Origin: Nocardia aobensis NBRC 100429
GTDB lineage: Bacteria > Actinomycetota > Actinomycetes > Mycobacteriales > Mycobacteriaceae
Reading direction: 5' to 3'
DNA length: 64,000 nt
Assembly: GCF_000308375.1 (NCBI RefSeq)
Contig: NZ_BAFQ01000010.1
Coordinates: 1 to 64,000 of the forward strand
Shown: piece by piece, positions 38,590 through 47,087 of the stretch
Numbering within the stretch: the first letter of the stretch is position 1
Layout: every line of letters starts with the position of its first letter
The notes under the pieces: generated by a model
Database searches by the model: none
What the model was told of the DNA's origin: nothing
The model's input: the letters and a program-made list of their open reading frames with translations, nothing else
Program-made: the position numbers and the translations under genes

Positions 38590-40068
38590 ATGACCAAGCC
38601 GATCAGTGGGCCGACCACTACCAACACCGGCACTCCGGTCCCCAGCGACAACGAATCGCTGACCGCCGGCACCGAGGGCCCGATTCTCCTGCACGACCAC
38701 TACCTGATCGAGAAGCTCGCCCAGTTCAACCGGGAGCGGGTGCCGGAGCGGATCGTGCACGCCAAGGGTGCGGGCGCCTTCGGCGAGCTCGTCGTCACCA
38801 ATGACGTCAGCCGCTACACCAAGGCGAAGCTGTTCCAGCCGGGTGCGCGGACCGAATCGCTGGCGCGATTCTCCACCGTCGCCGGTGAACAGGGCAGCCC
38901 CGACACCTGGCGCGATCCGCGCGGATTCGCGGTCAAGTTCTACACGCCCGACGGTAACTACGATCTGGTCGGCAACAACACCCCGGTGTTCTTCATCAAG
39001 GATCCGATCAAGTTTCCCGATTTCATTCGCTCACAGAAGCGCTTGCCGGGCAACGGCCTTCGCGATCACAACATGCAGTGGGACTTCTGGACCCTGCGCC
39101 CGGAATCGGCGCATCAGGTGACCTGGCTGATGGGTGACCGCGGCATTCCCAAGACCTACCGGCACATGAACGGCTACGGCTCGCACACCTACCAGTGGAT
39201 CAACGCCGAGGGTGAACGGTTCTGGGTGAAGTACCACTTCAAGACCGATCAGGGCATCGAATTCCTGACCCAGGCGGAGGCCGACCGGCTGGCCGGGACC
39301 GACCCCGACTATCACCGCCAGGATCTGTGGGAAACCATCGAACGCGGTGAATTCCCGAGCTGGACACTGTATGTGCAGATCATGCCGGTGGGCGAGGCGG
39401 CGAACTACCGCTTCAACCCGTTCGATCTGACCAAGGTGTGGTCGCACAAGGACTACCCGCTGATCGAGGTCGGCACCTGGACGCTGAACCGCAACCCGCG
39501 CAACTATTTCGTCGAGATCGAACAGGCCGCGTTCGAGCCGTCGGCGATCGTGCCGGGTATCGGCTATTCGCCGGACAAGATGCTGCTGGGCCGGGTCTTC
39601 GCCTATGCCGACGCCCATCGCTACCGCATCGGCACCAACTACCACCAGCTGCCGCCGAACCGCGCGCGGGCGGCCGAGGTGAACTCCTACTCCAAGGAGG
39701 GTGCCATGCGCTACGACTTCAACGCGCCGGAAGTGCCTGTCTACGCGCCGAATTCGTTCGGTGGACCGCATGCCGACGCGGCCGCGGCCCCGGAGGAGGC
39801 GGCGTGGAGTTTCGAGCCCGAACAGGTGCGCGCCGGATACGTCCAGCACGCCGAGGACAGCGATTGGGCGCAGCCGGGCACGCTGGTGCGTGAGGTGTTC
39901 AACGACGAGCAGCGGGAGCGTTTGGTGGACAACGTGGTCGGGCATGTGCTCGGCGGCGTGCGCGAGCCGGTGCTGAGCCGGGTGTTCGACTACTGGAAGA
40001 ACGTCGATCCGGAGATCGGCAAGCGCATCGAGGAAGGTGTGCGCGCCGGTCTGAACGGCAACGGCTGA
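38590..40068 (+). CDS. katA: Monofunctional haem catalase
   Basis: This enzyme removes hydrogen peroxide. The 492-residue product is a small-subunit clade 3-type catalase. The distal site His is in [12 protein letters not shown] and the Asn in [11 protein letters not shown]. The proximal haem ligand Tyr is in [17 protein letters not shown], matching the RxFxYxDxxxxR signature. AGGAGG lies five bases before the ATG at 38590. The C-terminal extension is short. It follows furA and is presumably induced by peroxide through it. Peroxide released by the secreted cholesterol oxidase encoded in this window is one possible source. Confidence 0.96.
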   Translation: MTKPISGPTTTNTGTPVPSDNESLTAGTEGPILLHDHYLIEKLAQFNRERVPERIVHAKGAGAFGELVVTNDVSRYTKAKLFQPGARTESLARFSTVAGEQGSPDTWRDPRGFAVKFYTPDGNYDLVGNNTPVFFIKDPIKFPDFIRSQKRLPGNGLRDHNMQWDFWTLRPESAHQVTWLMGDRGIPKTYRHMNGYGSHTYQWINAEGERFWVKYHFKTDQGIEFLTQAEADRLAGTDPDYHRQDLWETIERGEFPSWTLYVQIMPVGEAANYRFNPFDLTKVWSHKDYPLIEVGTWTLNRNPRNYFVEIEQAAFEPSAIVPGIGYSPDKMLLGRVFAYADAHRYRIGTNYHQLPPNRARAAEVNSYSKEGAMRYDFNAPEVPVYAPNSFGGPHADAAAAPEEAAWSFEPEQVRAGYVQHAEDSDWAQPGTLVREVFNDEQRERLVDNVVGHVLGGVREPVLSRVFDYWKNVDPEIGKRIEEGVRAGLNGNG

Positions 40069-40083
40069 ACCTGACGAAAGCTG

Positions 40084-40113
40084 CGGGCCCGCACCGGACT
40101 TCGGTGCGGCCCG
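40084..40113 (+). terminator. Terminator after katA
   Basis: GCACCG (40091-40096) pairs with CGGTGC (40102-40107), and the stem extends with CGGGC/GCCCG around a one-base bulge. It is 16 bases after the catalase stop. Confidence 0.6.
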
Positions 40114-40146
40114 TCGTCTGTGATCAGTGCCGCGCGGCGCCGGCCG

Positions 40147-40362
40147 CTACTGGCACCAGGTGGGGCCCTGGTTCATCAGCATCAGGCGAACGATGGTGCA
40201 CATGATCGACTGCGTGGACGAGCCGGTGCCGCCGTCGGCGACCGGCTGAGTCGCGGACACGGCGGCGGCCTGCGGCACCGTTTCGGCCTGGGCGGGGGCG
40301 AGGGGAAGCAGGACGGCGCCACACACCAGTGCGCCGGCGGTGAGTCGCGAAATCCGAGTCAT
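40147..40362 (-). CDS. Small secreted protein
   Basis: This 71-residue precursor has a clear signal peptide (MTRISRLTAGALVCGAVLLPLAPAQA, cut before ETVPQ). The mature part of about 45 residues is Ala/Gln/Thr-rich and ends in a hydrophobic, Cys-bracketed segment (SIMCTIVRLMLMNQGPTWCQ) that could form one disulphide. No family is recognised. GGAAGG lies seven to ten bases before the ATG. It is 17 bases downstream of the TetR gene on the same strand and may be co-transcribed with it. Confidence 0.6.
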   Translation of the reverse strand: MTRISRLTAGALVCGAVLLPLAPAQAETVPQAAAVSATQPVADGGTGSSTQSIMCTIVRLMLMNQGPTWCQ

Positions 40363-40379
40363 CGTGAACAGGCCTTCCG

Positions 40380-41051
40380 TCAGGGGGTTTCGATCCGTGG
40401 GATCGGATCCGCTGACTCATCTCCGGGTGTGTGAGAAGTGTTAACCGCGGGCGGGAGCAGGATGTCGACGAGCCGTGCCGCCGTGGTGTGGTCGAGTGGG
40501 GCATGGCCGAGCAGGAAGCGGTACCAGAACAGGCCGTAGAGCAGATCCACCAGTAGGTCCGCATCCGTATCGCCGGGCAGTTCGCCCCGGGTGATCGCCC
40601 GCTCGAGGATATCGCGCGCGGCGGCGCGGCGGGCTCCGGTGAACTCCTGTAGTAGTTCGGCGAGGTGGGGGTCGCGGGCGGCCTCGCGCACCAGCGCGCG
40701 TAGCGCTGGAGCGGTCGAAACCTGTTGGGCCCCGGTGAAAGTGGAATCGGCGACCGCCAGCAGATCGGTGCGCACCGAGCCGGTATCGGGAGTCGGGACC
40801 GACCGGCGCGCGCGGTCGAGCAGCGCGTCGAGCAGCACCGCGCCCTTCGACGGCCACCAGCGGTAGATCGTCTGTTTGCCGACCCCGGCCGCGGCCGCGA
40901 TGGAATCGACCGTGACCGATCCGCCGTCGGAGGCGGCGAGCTGAGCGAGGGCGGCGTCGAGAATCGCGCGACGGGTGGCCTCGTTCCGGCGCCGGCCGGT
41001 GTGCGCGCGTTCGGACGACTGCGAATCCGGTTGCCGCGGTGCTGTTCCCAT
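40380..41051 (-). CDS. TetR-family repressor
   Basis: The 223-residue protein has an N-terminal TetR domain RRNEATRRAILDAALAQLAASDGGSVTVDSIAAAAGVGKQTIYRWWPSKGAV. The recognition helix is GVGKQTIYRWW, and a C-terminal TetR_C domain follows (RALVREAARDPHLAELLQEF ... LVDLLYGLFWYRFLLGHAPL). ATG at 41051 has GGGAGG before it and was preferred to the longer frame. It is divergent from an SDR gene, with a perfect 25-base palindrome in between, so the SDR is the likely target. Confidence 0.88.
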   Translation of the reverse strand: MGTAPRQPDSQSSERAHTGRRRNEATRRAILDAALAQLAASDGGSVTVDSIAAAAGVGKQTIYRWWPSKGAVLLDALLDRARRSVPTPDTGSVRTDLLAVADSTFTGAQQVSTAPALRALVREAARDPHLAELLQEFTGARRAAARDILERAITRGELPGDTDADLLVDLLYGLFWYRFLLGHAPLDHTTAARLVDILLPPAVNTSHTPGDESADPIPRIETP

Positions 41052-41105
41052 GGACCTACCTCCCAGCGGTGGCGACGCGCGGGAATACCGCACCCGTTAC
41101 GCTCG

Positions 41106-41130
41106 TTGTCGAGACTGTCAGTCTCGACAA
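41106..41130. promoter_or_regulatory. Perfect palindromic operator between TetR and SDR genes
   Basis: TTGTCGAGACT (41106-41116) and AGTCTCGACAA (41120-41130) are exact inverted copies around GTC. The size and position between divergent genes are those of a TetR operator controlling both. Confidence 0.8.
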
Positions 41131-41155
41131 ACTGTACAGGACAGGAACAGTAGCA

Positions 41156-41893
41156 ATGAGCGCTTCCAGCACCGGCATCCCGCGCGTCGTCGTCATGGGC
41201 GGTAGTTCCGGAATCGGCGCGGCCACCGCCGCGCTGTTCGCGAACGAGGGTGCCGAGGTCGTGGTCACCGGCCGCAGTCAGGACAAACTCGACGCGGCAG
41301 TGGCTCGGCTGGGTGGTAAGACCAGCGGCTACCGGATGGACGCGGCCGATGCCGAGCAGATCGCGGCCTTCTTCGCGCAGTCCGGCCCCATCGACCACCT
41401 CGTCGTCGCGGTCAGCGGTTCGGCGGGCAGTGGTCCGTTCGCCGAACTCGATCTCGACCACCTGGCGCAGGGGTTCGACGGCAAGTTCTGGCCGCAGGTG
41501 AGAATCGTCAAAGCCGCTCTGCCACATCTGGTTTCGAACGGGTCGATCACCCTGATCACCGCCGCGTCGGCGCATGCGGCCTTCCCCGGCACCGCCGGAC
41601 TGGCCGCGATCAACGGGGCGCTGAACGCCATGGTGCCTCCGCTGGCGGTCGAACTCGCCCCGCTGCGGGTGAACGCCGTGGCCCCCGGCGTCATCGACAC
41701 CGAATGGTGGGAGCGGGTGCCGGAGGAACAGCGCCGCACCCTCTTCGACGGCCTCGCCGCCACCACACCCGTCGGGCGCGTAGGGGATCCGGAGGAATTG
41801 GCGCGGGCCGTGCACATGATCGCCACCAACGGCTTCGTCAGCGGTGTGGTGCTCGACGTCACCGGCGGGGCGAACCTGCCCACCGGCCGCTGA
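41156..41893 (+). CDS. Short-chain dehydrogenase/reductase family protein lacking the usual YxxxK
   Basis: The 245-residue Rossmann protein has the coenzyme motif GGSSGIG (15-21) and VTGRSQDKLDAAV, suggesting NADPH preference. Where SDRs normally carry YxxxK, this protein reads Leu149-AAI-Asn153 in FPGTAGLAAINGALNAM, so both Tyr and Lys are missing. A Ser in TAASAHA (138) remains. The later VNAVAPGVIDTEWWERV is normal. It may be a binding protein, a divergent enzyme or use another proton donor. Expression is probably controlled by the divergent TetR. ATG at 41156 follows CAGGAACAGTAGC. Confidence 0.85.
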   Translation: MSASSTGIPRVVVMGGSSGIGAATAALFANEGAEVVVTGRSQDKLDAAVARLGGKTSGYRMDAADAEQIAAFFAQSGPIDHLVVAVSGSAGSGPFAELDLDHLAQGFDGKFWPQVRIVKAALPHLVSNGSITLITAASAHAAFPGTAGLAAINGALNAMVPPLAVELAPLRVNAVAPGVIDTEWWERVPEEQRRTLFDGLAATTPVGRVGDPEELARAVHMIATNGFVSGVVLDVTGGANLPTGR

Positions 41894-41950
41894 GGTATCC
41901 GCTCGCCGGTGGTCGGTCCGGCGAGGTGCTGCCCGGTGGGGCGCCGTCGG

Positions 41951-42010
41951 TCAGATCAAGCCCCACCAGTAGATCAGGCAAGCCAGGACGAAGACGACCG
42001 CAGTTTCCAT
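41951..42010 (-). CDS. Candidate 19-residue membrane microprotein
   Basis: A minimal ORF, METAVVFVLACLIYWWGLI, consists of one hydrophobic helix with aromatic residues at its C-terminal end. A purine-rich GAGGAATGATGGGGG precedes the ATG. The remainder of the 352-base gap between the SDR gene and the LUD gene holds no other supported ORF; bases 42040-42230 are Arg/Pro-rich shadows. Very small single-helix proteins of this kind regulate transporters or respiratory enzymes, but no partner can be named here. Confidence 0.3.
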   Translation of the reverse strand: METAVVFVLACLIYWWGLI

Positions 42011-42245
42011 ACCCCCATCATTCCTCGAGTCGGACACCCGCGCCGCTGCCGAATCGTGATCCGCTCGGCCTGTCACCCCTCGTCGACAGACCGAGCGGAA
42101 CGCCTCGGTCGCAGCCGGTGGGTGATCCTGCCGCCCCCTCTCGCGGCAGGAGCACCCCCGGTGTCGACGACGACAATGCCGGGGTGCGCTTGCCGCGCCC
42201 TTAACGAGCGCTTGTGAAGGGGGCTGGGAAAAACGGGCGGCTCGA

Positions 42246-42911
42246 TCAACCGACGATGACGACGACCAGCCGTCGCTCGGTCTCCTCGATGACTCCGCCG
42301 ACCTTGCCGGAATCGGCCTCCGGATCGGTCATGGCGGTCGGGCCGCCGAACCAGGTGATGGACCGGCGCGGGTCCAGCTTGTCCAGGACCTGCGGTAGCG
42401 AGTAGTCGATCTGCTCGACGCGGACCACGCAGATGTGACAGTCGGCCAGGACGGCGGCATCGCGGCGGCACTGCCCCGGCCCGCCGTCGAGAATCAGGGT
42501 GCCGGCGTCGGCTACCGCGCCGGCACATCCGGTGACCACGGCATCGGTGCGTTCGCGATCGAGGATCGACAGCTGCGGCTGATCGTCGAGGACCCGATGC
42601 TCGCCCGTCAGTTCCCAGCGCCGCAGCCAATGCTCGGGCAGGCCGTCGGGGGCCAGCGCCGAGCGGGCGCCGTGGGCGCGCAGGGCCGAATCGATCGCAC
42701 CGGGGATCTCGTCCGCGCCGACCCGATGGACCTGGGCGCCATAATGTTTGAGGCGATCGATGAACAGTTCGACGATCTCGGCCTGGTCCGCGGCCGAGTG
42801 CACCGGGGCGTTGCGCTGATAGTTGCGCGGCACCGGCACCATACGTTCGTCATTCGGTAGCGCCTCGAGGGCATCGCGCACGCGGCGCAGGAAATCCTCC
42901 CGCGAGGTCAC
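42246..42911 (-). CDS. LUD-domain (LutC/YkgG-like) protein
   Basis: The 221-residue protein matches the LutC branch of the LUD family. The conserved segments are VTGCAGAVADAGTLILDGGPGQCRR, CHICVVRVEQIDYSLPQVL and SITWFGGPTAMTDPEAD. In the classical LutABC complex, LutC takes part in L-lactate oxidation to pyruvate. Here no lutA or lutB is adjacent; the upstream neighbour is a TDT-family transporter on the same strand, 86 bases away. It may act with subunits encoded elsewhere or have another role. The GTG start at 42911 has GGGAG seven bases before it. Confidence 0.82.
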   Translation of the reverse strand: MTSREDFLRRVRDALEALPNDERMVPVPRNYQRNAPVHSAADQAEIVELFIDRLKHYGAQVHRVGADEIPGAIDSALRAHGARSALAPDGLPEHWLRRWELTGEHRVLDDQPQLSILDRERTDAVVTGCAGAVADAGTLILDGGPGQCRRDAAVLADCHICVVRVEQIDYSLPQVLDKLDPRRSITWFGGPTAMTDPEADSGKVGGVIEETERRLVVVIVG

Positions 42912-42997
42912 CGTGAATCTCCCGTTCCACTCCTCCGGCTCCTCCCGCCGGATCGTACTTCGCGAACCAGGCTACCGTGCGGTAGGAGATCGCGAGC

Positions 42998-44038
42998 TCA
43001 GCCCACGAATTCCCGGGTTCGCCGGCGCCGGATCAGCGTAACCGCCAGATCGGCCGCGGTGGCCGCCCACACCGCCAGCGCCACCCATGCCTCACCGTGC
43101 CCGAAGTCGACCATCCACTGTTCGCCGGTGGCCTTGCCCAGCTCGGCGGTGCCCACGCCGTACATGCCCACGGGAAACACGATGCTCCACAGGCCCGGTT
43201 CGTAGCGCAGCCCGAAATGCCGGACCAGATGCCGCCAGATGCCGGCCGCCAGCAGCAGCGGCACCAGCCAGGTGCCGAACGCCCACAGCACCAGCGTCGC
43301 CCCCTCGAGCATGGGCCGCACCGTCGCGATCAACGCCACCGCCCGCTGATTCATGATCTGGGTGCCGGCCAGCACACTGATCGCGGTGGCGCCCATGAAG
43401 ATCCAATACGTCGGCGCGAGACGCTCCGCGGTCAGCGAGGTACCGAACAGGGTGCCCAGCACCACCGCCGCCACGATGCCGTAGAGCACCACGCCGACCG
43501 ACCAGCACAGCAGCGCCGGCACCGCGAAACGCTGACCCCACGGCTGCGGCAGTGCGGTGGCGGCCACCGCGAGTGATTGGGTACCGACCACCCAGAGGAA
43601 CCAGGTGCCGTCGGCGCCCGTCACCGCGGTCGGTGCGCCGTGATGCAGCATGAGCAGCGCCGGGATCGCGTACACCAGAACCGCCCACACGACCGTCGCC
43701 ACCAGCAACAGCGCGAGCGCCGCACCCACCCAGGCGTGCCGGGACAGCCCCGCTGACATCACCCCGGTGGCGGCGACGAAGGCCAGATAGGTGAAGCCGG
43801 TCGCGGGATTCACCGCATCGCCGATCACGCGGTCGCGGAAGAATGCGATGCGCAGCAGGGTCGCCACCACGAGCACGGCGTAGGCGATCAGGCCGACGAT
43901 CAGCAGGGCATTGCCACCCCACTCCCACCCCGCCGCGCCGACGGCCCGCGAGACGATGCCGGTCGCCATGACCGAGGCGAACCACCCCGGACCGAGATCC
44001 GCCACGAAACGCATTCGCCGCCCGAACGACTCGCTCAC
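42998..44038 (-). CDS. TDT-family transporter (TehA/Mae1-like C4-dicarboxylate or anion exporter)
   Basis: The 346-residue protein has ten hydrophobic helices. It begins FVADLGPGWFASVMATGIVSRAVG, the start signature of the tellurite-resistance/dicarboxylate transporter family. Later family segments are GTWFLWVVGTQSLAVAA and GLWSIVFPVGMYGVGTAELGKATG. Members move malate, sulfite or other anions, and channel-like homologues are gated by a conserved Phe. The substrate is undetermined. GTG at 44038 (VSESFGRRMRF) is preferred over the longer frame; ATG at 44014 is an alternative. Confidence 0.82.
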   Translation of the reverse strand: MSESFGRRMRFVADLGPGWFASVMATGIVSRAVGAAGWEWGGNALLIVGLIAYAVLVVATLLRIAFFRDRVIGDAVNPATGFTYLAFVAATGVMSAGLSRHAWVGAALALLLVATVVWAVLVYAIPALLMLHHGAPTAVTGADGTWFLWVVGTQSLAVAATALPQPWGQRFAVPALLCWSVGVVLYGIVAAVVLGTLFGTSLTAERLAPTYWIFMGATAISVLAGTQIMNQRAVALIATVRPMLEGATLVLWAFGTWLVPLLLAAGIWRHLVRHFGLRYEPGLWSIVFPVGMYGVGTAELGKATGEQWMVDFGHGEAWVALAVWAATAADLAVTLIRRRRTREFVG

Positions 44039-44202
44039 AGCGCGAGTGTTCCACGCAGACGCCGCCGAGCCCCGCATCCACACCGCGCCGTACCGCGATA
44101 CGGATCGTCGTCCCGCGGTCTGTGGAGACGCGGCTCCGCCTCCATGGGAAGGAAGCTTGCCCGGCAGATCTACGGTGGCCCGGTCCATGACGATCTACTT
44201 TC

Positions 44203-44810
44203 TCAGGCGGCGGTGGCGTTGTGGGTGTTCTCGGCGGTTCGTTCCTCGCGTACCACCAGTAGCCGTTCGCGGTGGTGTTCCTCGTGCAGGTCGCGGCGGC
44301 GGGCGTGGAGCAGCTGTTCGAGGGTGATGATGCCGCACAAGCGGTTCGGATCGTCGCGCGCGACCACGGGTGCCGCCGTCACGTGCGCCATCGCGAGGGC
44401 GTTGGCCACCTCGCGCAGGGTGTTGTCGGGATGGACCGAGGTCCGGATGTCCAGGGTGGCCGCACCGACCGTTGTGCCGGGGCTGTGCTGCAGGACCTGG
44501 CGGGTGGTCACGCCGACCAGTGCTCCGGAACCATCGACCACCGGATAGCGCCCGGCGTAGTGGGTCCGGGGAAGGATCGGGTCGATGAGGTCGTCGGTCC
44601 CGAGCACCAGCGGATCGGCGGTCATCACCACGTGGGTGAAGAACGTCTCCAGTGGGTCGGTGGTGTATTCGCGGGTGAGATGCAGGCGGCGGCGGGCGCG
44701 GCCACCGCGGCCGCGCCGCCGACCGGAATCGCAAGTGCGGCGATGAGCAGCAGTCTCGGGGTGACCTGGAAATCGCCCAGATGCGTTGCGCGCGAATGCC
44801 CGCCGCTCAT
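44203..44810 (-). pseudogene. Remnant of a CLC-type chloride channel gene: start and CBS tail joined by an internal deletion
   Basis: The ATG at 44810 opens MSGGHSRATHLGDFQVTPR and then LLLIAALAIPVGGAAAVAA, the N-terminus of an actinobacterial CLC protein. At about 44695-44705 the reading frame changes. From there another frame reads RLHLTREYTTDPLETFFTHVV and continues into two CBS domains (TADPLVLGTDDLIDP ... GIITLEQLLHARRRDLHEEHH). This is the normal C-terminal tail of the same family. The whole channel core, several hundred residues, is missing. A 142-residue CBS-only ORF (44203-44631) remains open and could still be translated, but the simplest reading is a deletion pseudogene. Confidence 0.75.
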
Positions 44811-45318
44811 AACGACCCTGGCCCGGTCGCGGTGACGAAGGGCGTGGTGGCGGCGGCCTGCACCAGATCCCGCGCCGCGACGATCACGCGGTCGCGTGCC
44901 TCGGGAGTGAGGCCGTCCAGCAAGGATCCGAAGGCGACCTTCCGCCGCTGCAACACCTGATCGACCACGGCCTGTCCGGCGTGGTGACCTCGATGGTGAC
45001 GACGCTGCGGTTGTGCGCATCGGTTCCCCGCGCCACGTATCCGCGGGCCTCGAGCCTGTCCGCCAGCCGCGTCACCGACGAAGCGTTGACGCCGAGCGCG
45101 GCCGCCAACCGCGACGACGACACCCGGCCCAGGGCCTGCAGGATCAGCAGAAAGCGCATTTGCGGGAAGGTGACGCCGGGTGGTGCGGCGTGAGCGCTGT
45201 CCCAGGCGATGGAAACCAGCATCCGGGTCAGCGCTTCGAGTGCCGCGATCTCGGCGGTGGTGCTGTGTTCGGGCGCGGCGTCGGCGGCCGCCGCGTCGGT
45301 CTCCTCATGGCCTTGCAT
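44807..45318 (-). pseudogene. MarR-family regulator with a frameshift
   Basis: The ATG at 45318 opens a normal MarR winged-helix protein (VTFPQMRFLLILQALGRVSS, then SRLAAALGVNASSVTRLADRLEARGYVARGTDAHNRSVVTIEV). Near 44985 the frame is lost and runs into a nonsense tail ending at 44884. In the neighbouring frame the expected dimerisation helix continues with high third-position G+C: AGQAVVDQVLQRRKVAFGSL, then LDGLTPEARDRVIVAARDLV. This frame ends TGA at 44807-44809, overlapping the ATG of the chloride channel remnant as ATGA. One lost or gained base explains it. The two genes formed an operon that has decayed, unless this is a sequencing error. Confidence 0.72.
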
Positions 45319-45328
45319 TAGACAAGAG

Positions 45329-45341
45329 TTGCAATGTGCAA
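45329..45341. promoter_or_regulatory. Candidate MarR operator
   Basis: TTGCA-ATG-TGCAA is a perfect short palindrome 11-23 bases upstream of the marR start, the usual place for an autoregulatory site. The surrounding A+T-rich stretch probably contains the old promoter. Confidence 0.4.
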
Positions 45342-45450
45342 ATGATGCGTCAAATCGATCGAAGTCGCCGCATCATGTCCGACCTTGAAGGCGATCAGTC
45401 GGCGAATCGAATTCCTCTGCGGCACAAGGAAACGTGAGCCTAGGGAGAGA

Positions 45451-45657
45451 TCAAGCGTGGTCGAGGGTGCCGTTGCGGAGGTCGGTGGTGAAGGCGTCCC
45501 ATTCGGCAGGGGTGAAGACGAGGGCGGGGCCGGTGGGGTTCTTGGAGTCGCGGACTCCGATGTGTCCGGTGGTGAGGAACGCGGTCTCCACGCAGTCCTT
45601 GCCGCCCGAACTGCGGCTGGACTTGAACCACTTCGCCCCGGTCAGATCGACGTTCAC
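45451..45657 (-). CDS. DUF397 domain protein
   Basis: This 68-residue protein is a complete DUF397 domain: AKWFKSSRSSGGKDCVETAFLTTGHIGVRDSKNPTGPALVFTPAEWDAF. The signature is WFKSSRSSxxxxCVEV plus VRDSK. It overlaps the stop of the preceding helix-turn-helix gene as GTGA, a constant arrangement in actinobacteria. DUF397 proteins partner DUF5753-type regulators (Scr1/BldB-related systems) in development or in toxin-antitoxin-like control. The biochemical role is not established. Confidence 0.92.
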   Translation of the reverse strand: MNVDLTGAKWFKSSRSSGGKDCVETAFLTTGHIGVRDSKNPTGPALVFTPAEWDAFTTDLRNGTLDHA

Positions 45658-46544
45658 GCTCGGAACTCCCTTGCTGTGTGCCGCAGAAGACGCTTGCTAT
45701 CTGCAACGTCAAGTGCCGCTTGCTGGATGACGTTGTACGCCTGACGATACCGTCCCACATCGGCGTTTCGCTCGAGGTACATATCGCCCGCGTAGGACTC
45801 GATATAGACCACGGTTGGCGAGATATCGCGGCCCTTCGAGTCTTGACCGAATTCGAGGATCGTGAACGGCCCCGGCGGTGTTCCCAGCGGAAATCCGGCG
45901 GCGAACGGTAGGACTCGCACGGTGACGTTGGCGGGCGCGTCGGCGAGATGACGTAGCTGCTCTGCCATGATCGCCGGAGTGCCGACCATCGTCCGCAGAA
46001 CGGCTTCTTGAATTACCAAATCCACTTTGGCCGGGTTGGTTTTCCGGGTGACGAGCACTTGTCGTCGGCGCTTCAGCTCCATGCGCCGCTCCAATTCGTC
46101 CCTTGCAATTCTCGGGAAATAGATCTGATCCAGGAGACGGGCGTAGTTCGGGGTCTGAAGTAGGCCAGGCAGCATGTCCGGGCGAAAGATCGCCAGCTGT
46201 CGCGCCGACGATTCCAATCCCACGTACAGGTCGAAGTTCCCCGAAATAACGTCATCGAATGCTTGCCACCAGCTTTTGCCGGTGCTCTGTTTCGCCAGGG
46301 CGACCAGGCCGGCGATGACCTCGGGATCGTCGATGTCGTAGATCCCGCACAGTGCCTCCACGTCGAGTACGCGGATGGCCGGCGACTTTCCGGCCTCGAG
46401 CCGAGACAGTTTGCTCGCCGACCATTGCATAAGCGGCGCAACGTCTTCCAGCCGCAGGCCGACGCCCAGGCGGGCCTCCTTGAGATACCTTCCCAATTGT
46501 CGCCGGGGCAGGGTGGTCGAGCTGTCCTCACCAATGTTCGTCAC
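45654..46544 (-). CDS. XRE-family regulator with DUF5753 (Scr1-like) domain
   Basis: The protein has 296 residues. The N-terminal helix-turn-helix reads RRQLGRYLKEARLGVGLRLEDVAPLMQWSASKLSRLEAGKS (recognition helix about WSASKLSRLE). The DUF5753 domain has its constant elements SWWQAFDDV, RQLAIFRPDMLPGLLQTPNYAR, RRQVLVTRKTNPAKVDLVIQEAVLR and VRVLPFAAGFPLG. G+C and codon use are visibly lower than in the flanking genes, which suggests acquisition by transfer. GTG at 46544 was chosen because GAGGAATCC precedes it; GTG at 46583 is a longer option. It is coupled to the DUF397 gene. Confidence 0.9.
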   Translation of the reverse strand: MTNIGEDSSTTLPRRQLGRYLKEARLGVGLRLEDVAPLMQWSASKLSRLEAGKSPAIRVLDVEALCGIYDIDDPEVIAGLVALAKQSTGKSWWQAFDDVISGNFDLYVGLESSARQLAIFRPDMLPGLLQTPNYARLLDQIYFPRIARDELERRMELKRRRQVLVTRKTNPAKVDLVIQEAVLRTMVGTPAIMAEQLRHLADAPANVTVRVLPFAAGFPLGTPPGPFTILEFGQDSKGRDISPTVVYIESYAGDMYLERNADVGRYRQAYNVIQQAALDVADSKRLLRHTAREFRA

Positions 46545-46895
46545 GGATTCCTCGTTTGCATCGTGAGCGGTCGCCGTTTGCACGAGGAAAGAAATCGGCT
46601 ACCCCCGTGCGAACCGCTCTGGGCCGTCGCAGAACCTTCGTTGCATATGCATGGCGCTATTGTCCCGCCGGCTCAGTCGGTGGTCTTCTTGAGCCACCCC
46701 GATGGCCGGGAAACTCGAATCGGCAAGTCGCACAACCGTTGCCCCCGGATGCGACTACAACCGTGATGATACCGACGAGACATTACCGCGTAGCACCGAC
46801 GCCGCAAGGTGGTGGCCGAAAATGGCCCCGGCCATCGGGAGTACCAGCAGCCGCGTGTCCGCTGGTGCCCCGACGATGTCCGGAGGTGTTCTCCC
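46545..46895. other. Intergenic region of the small-gene island
   Basis: About 350 bases between divergent units, with lower G+C than the flanks (for example ATATGCATGG near 46640). It presumably carries the promoters of the DUF5753 gene and of the small rightward genes. Several overlapping short frames on both strands have no good ribosome site or codon bias and are left out. Confidence 0.35.
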
Positions 46896-47081
46896 GTGCA
46901 CGGTTTGCGACCGATCATCCACAGCGCCCTGCCGACCATGACCACCGCGCTCGCTCACCGCATCATGCAGGACCATCTCGATTGTCCGATCACGGTGTGC
47001 CCCCGCAAATTACAGGCCAAACTGTGGCTCGTCGCGACGGGCGCCCTGCACCCCGCCGACCGCCCGCACTTCGGAATCTGA
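46896..47081 (+). CDS. Small uncharacterised protein
   Basis: This 61-residue ORF starts at GTG 46896, nine bases after GGAGG. It reads MHGLRPIIHSALP, then TTALAHRIMQDHLDCPITVC and PRKLQAKLWLVATGALHPAD. Codon bias becomes convincing from the internal ATG at 46938, an alternative start for a 47-residue product. Two Cys in a DCPITVCP motif suggest a metal site or disulphide. Small ORFs with paired Cys motifs are common beside DUF5753/DUF397 pairs in Nocardia, but I cannot assign a function. Confidence 0.5.
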   Translation: MHGLRPIIHSALPTMTTALAHRIMQDHLDCPITVCPRKLQAKLWLVATGALHPADRPHFGI

Positions 47082-47087
47082 CCGGCC

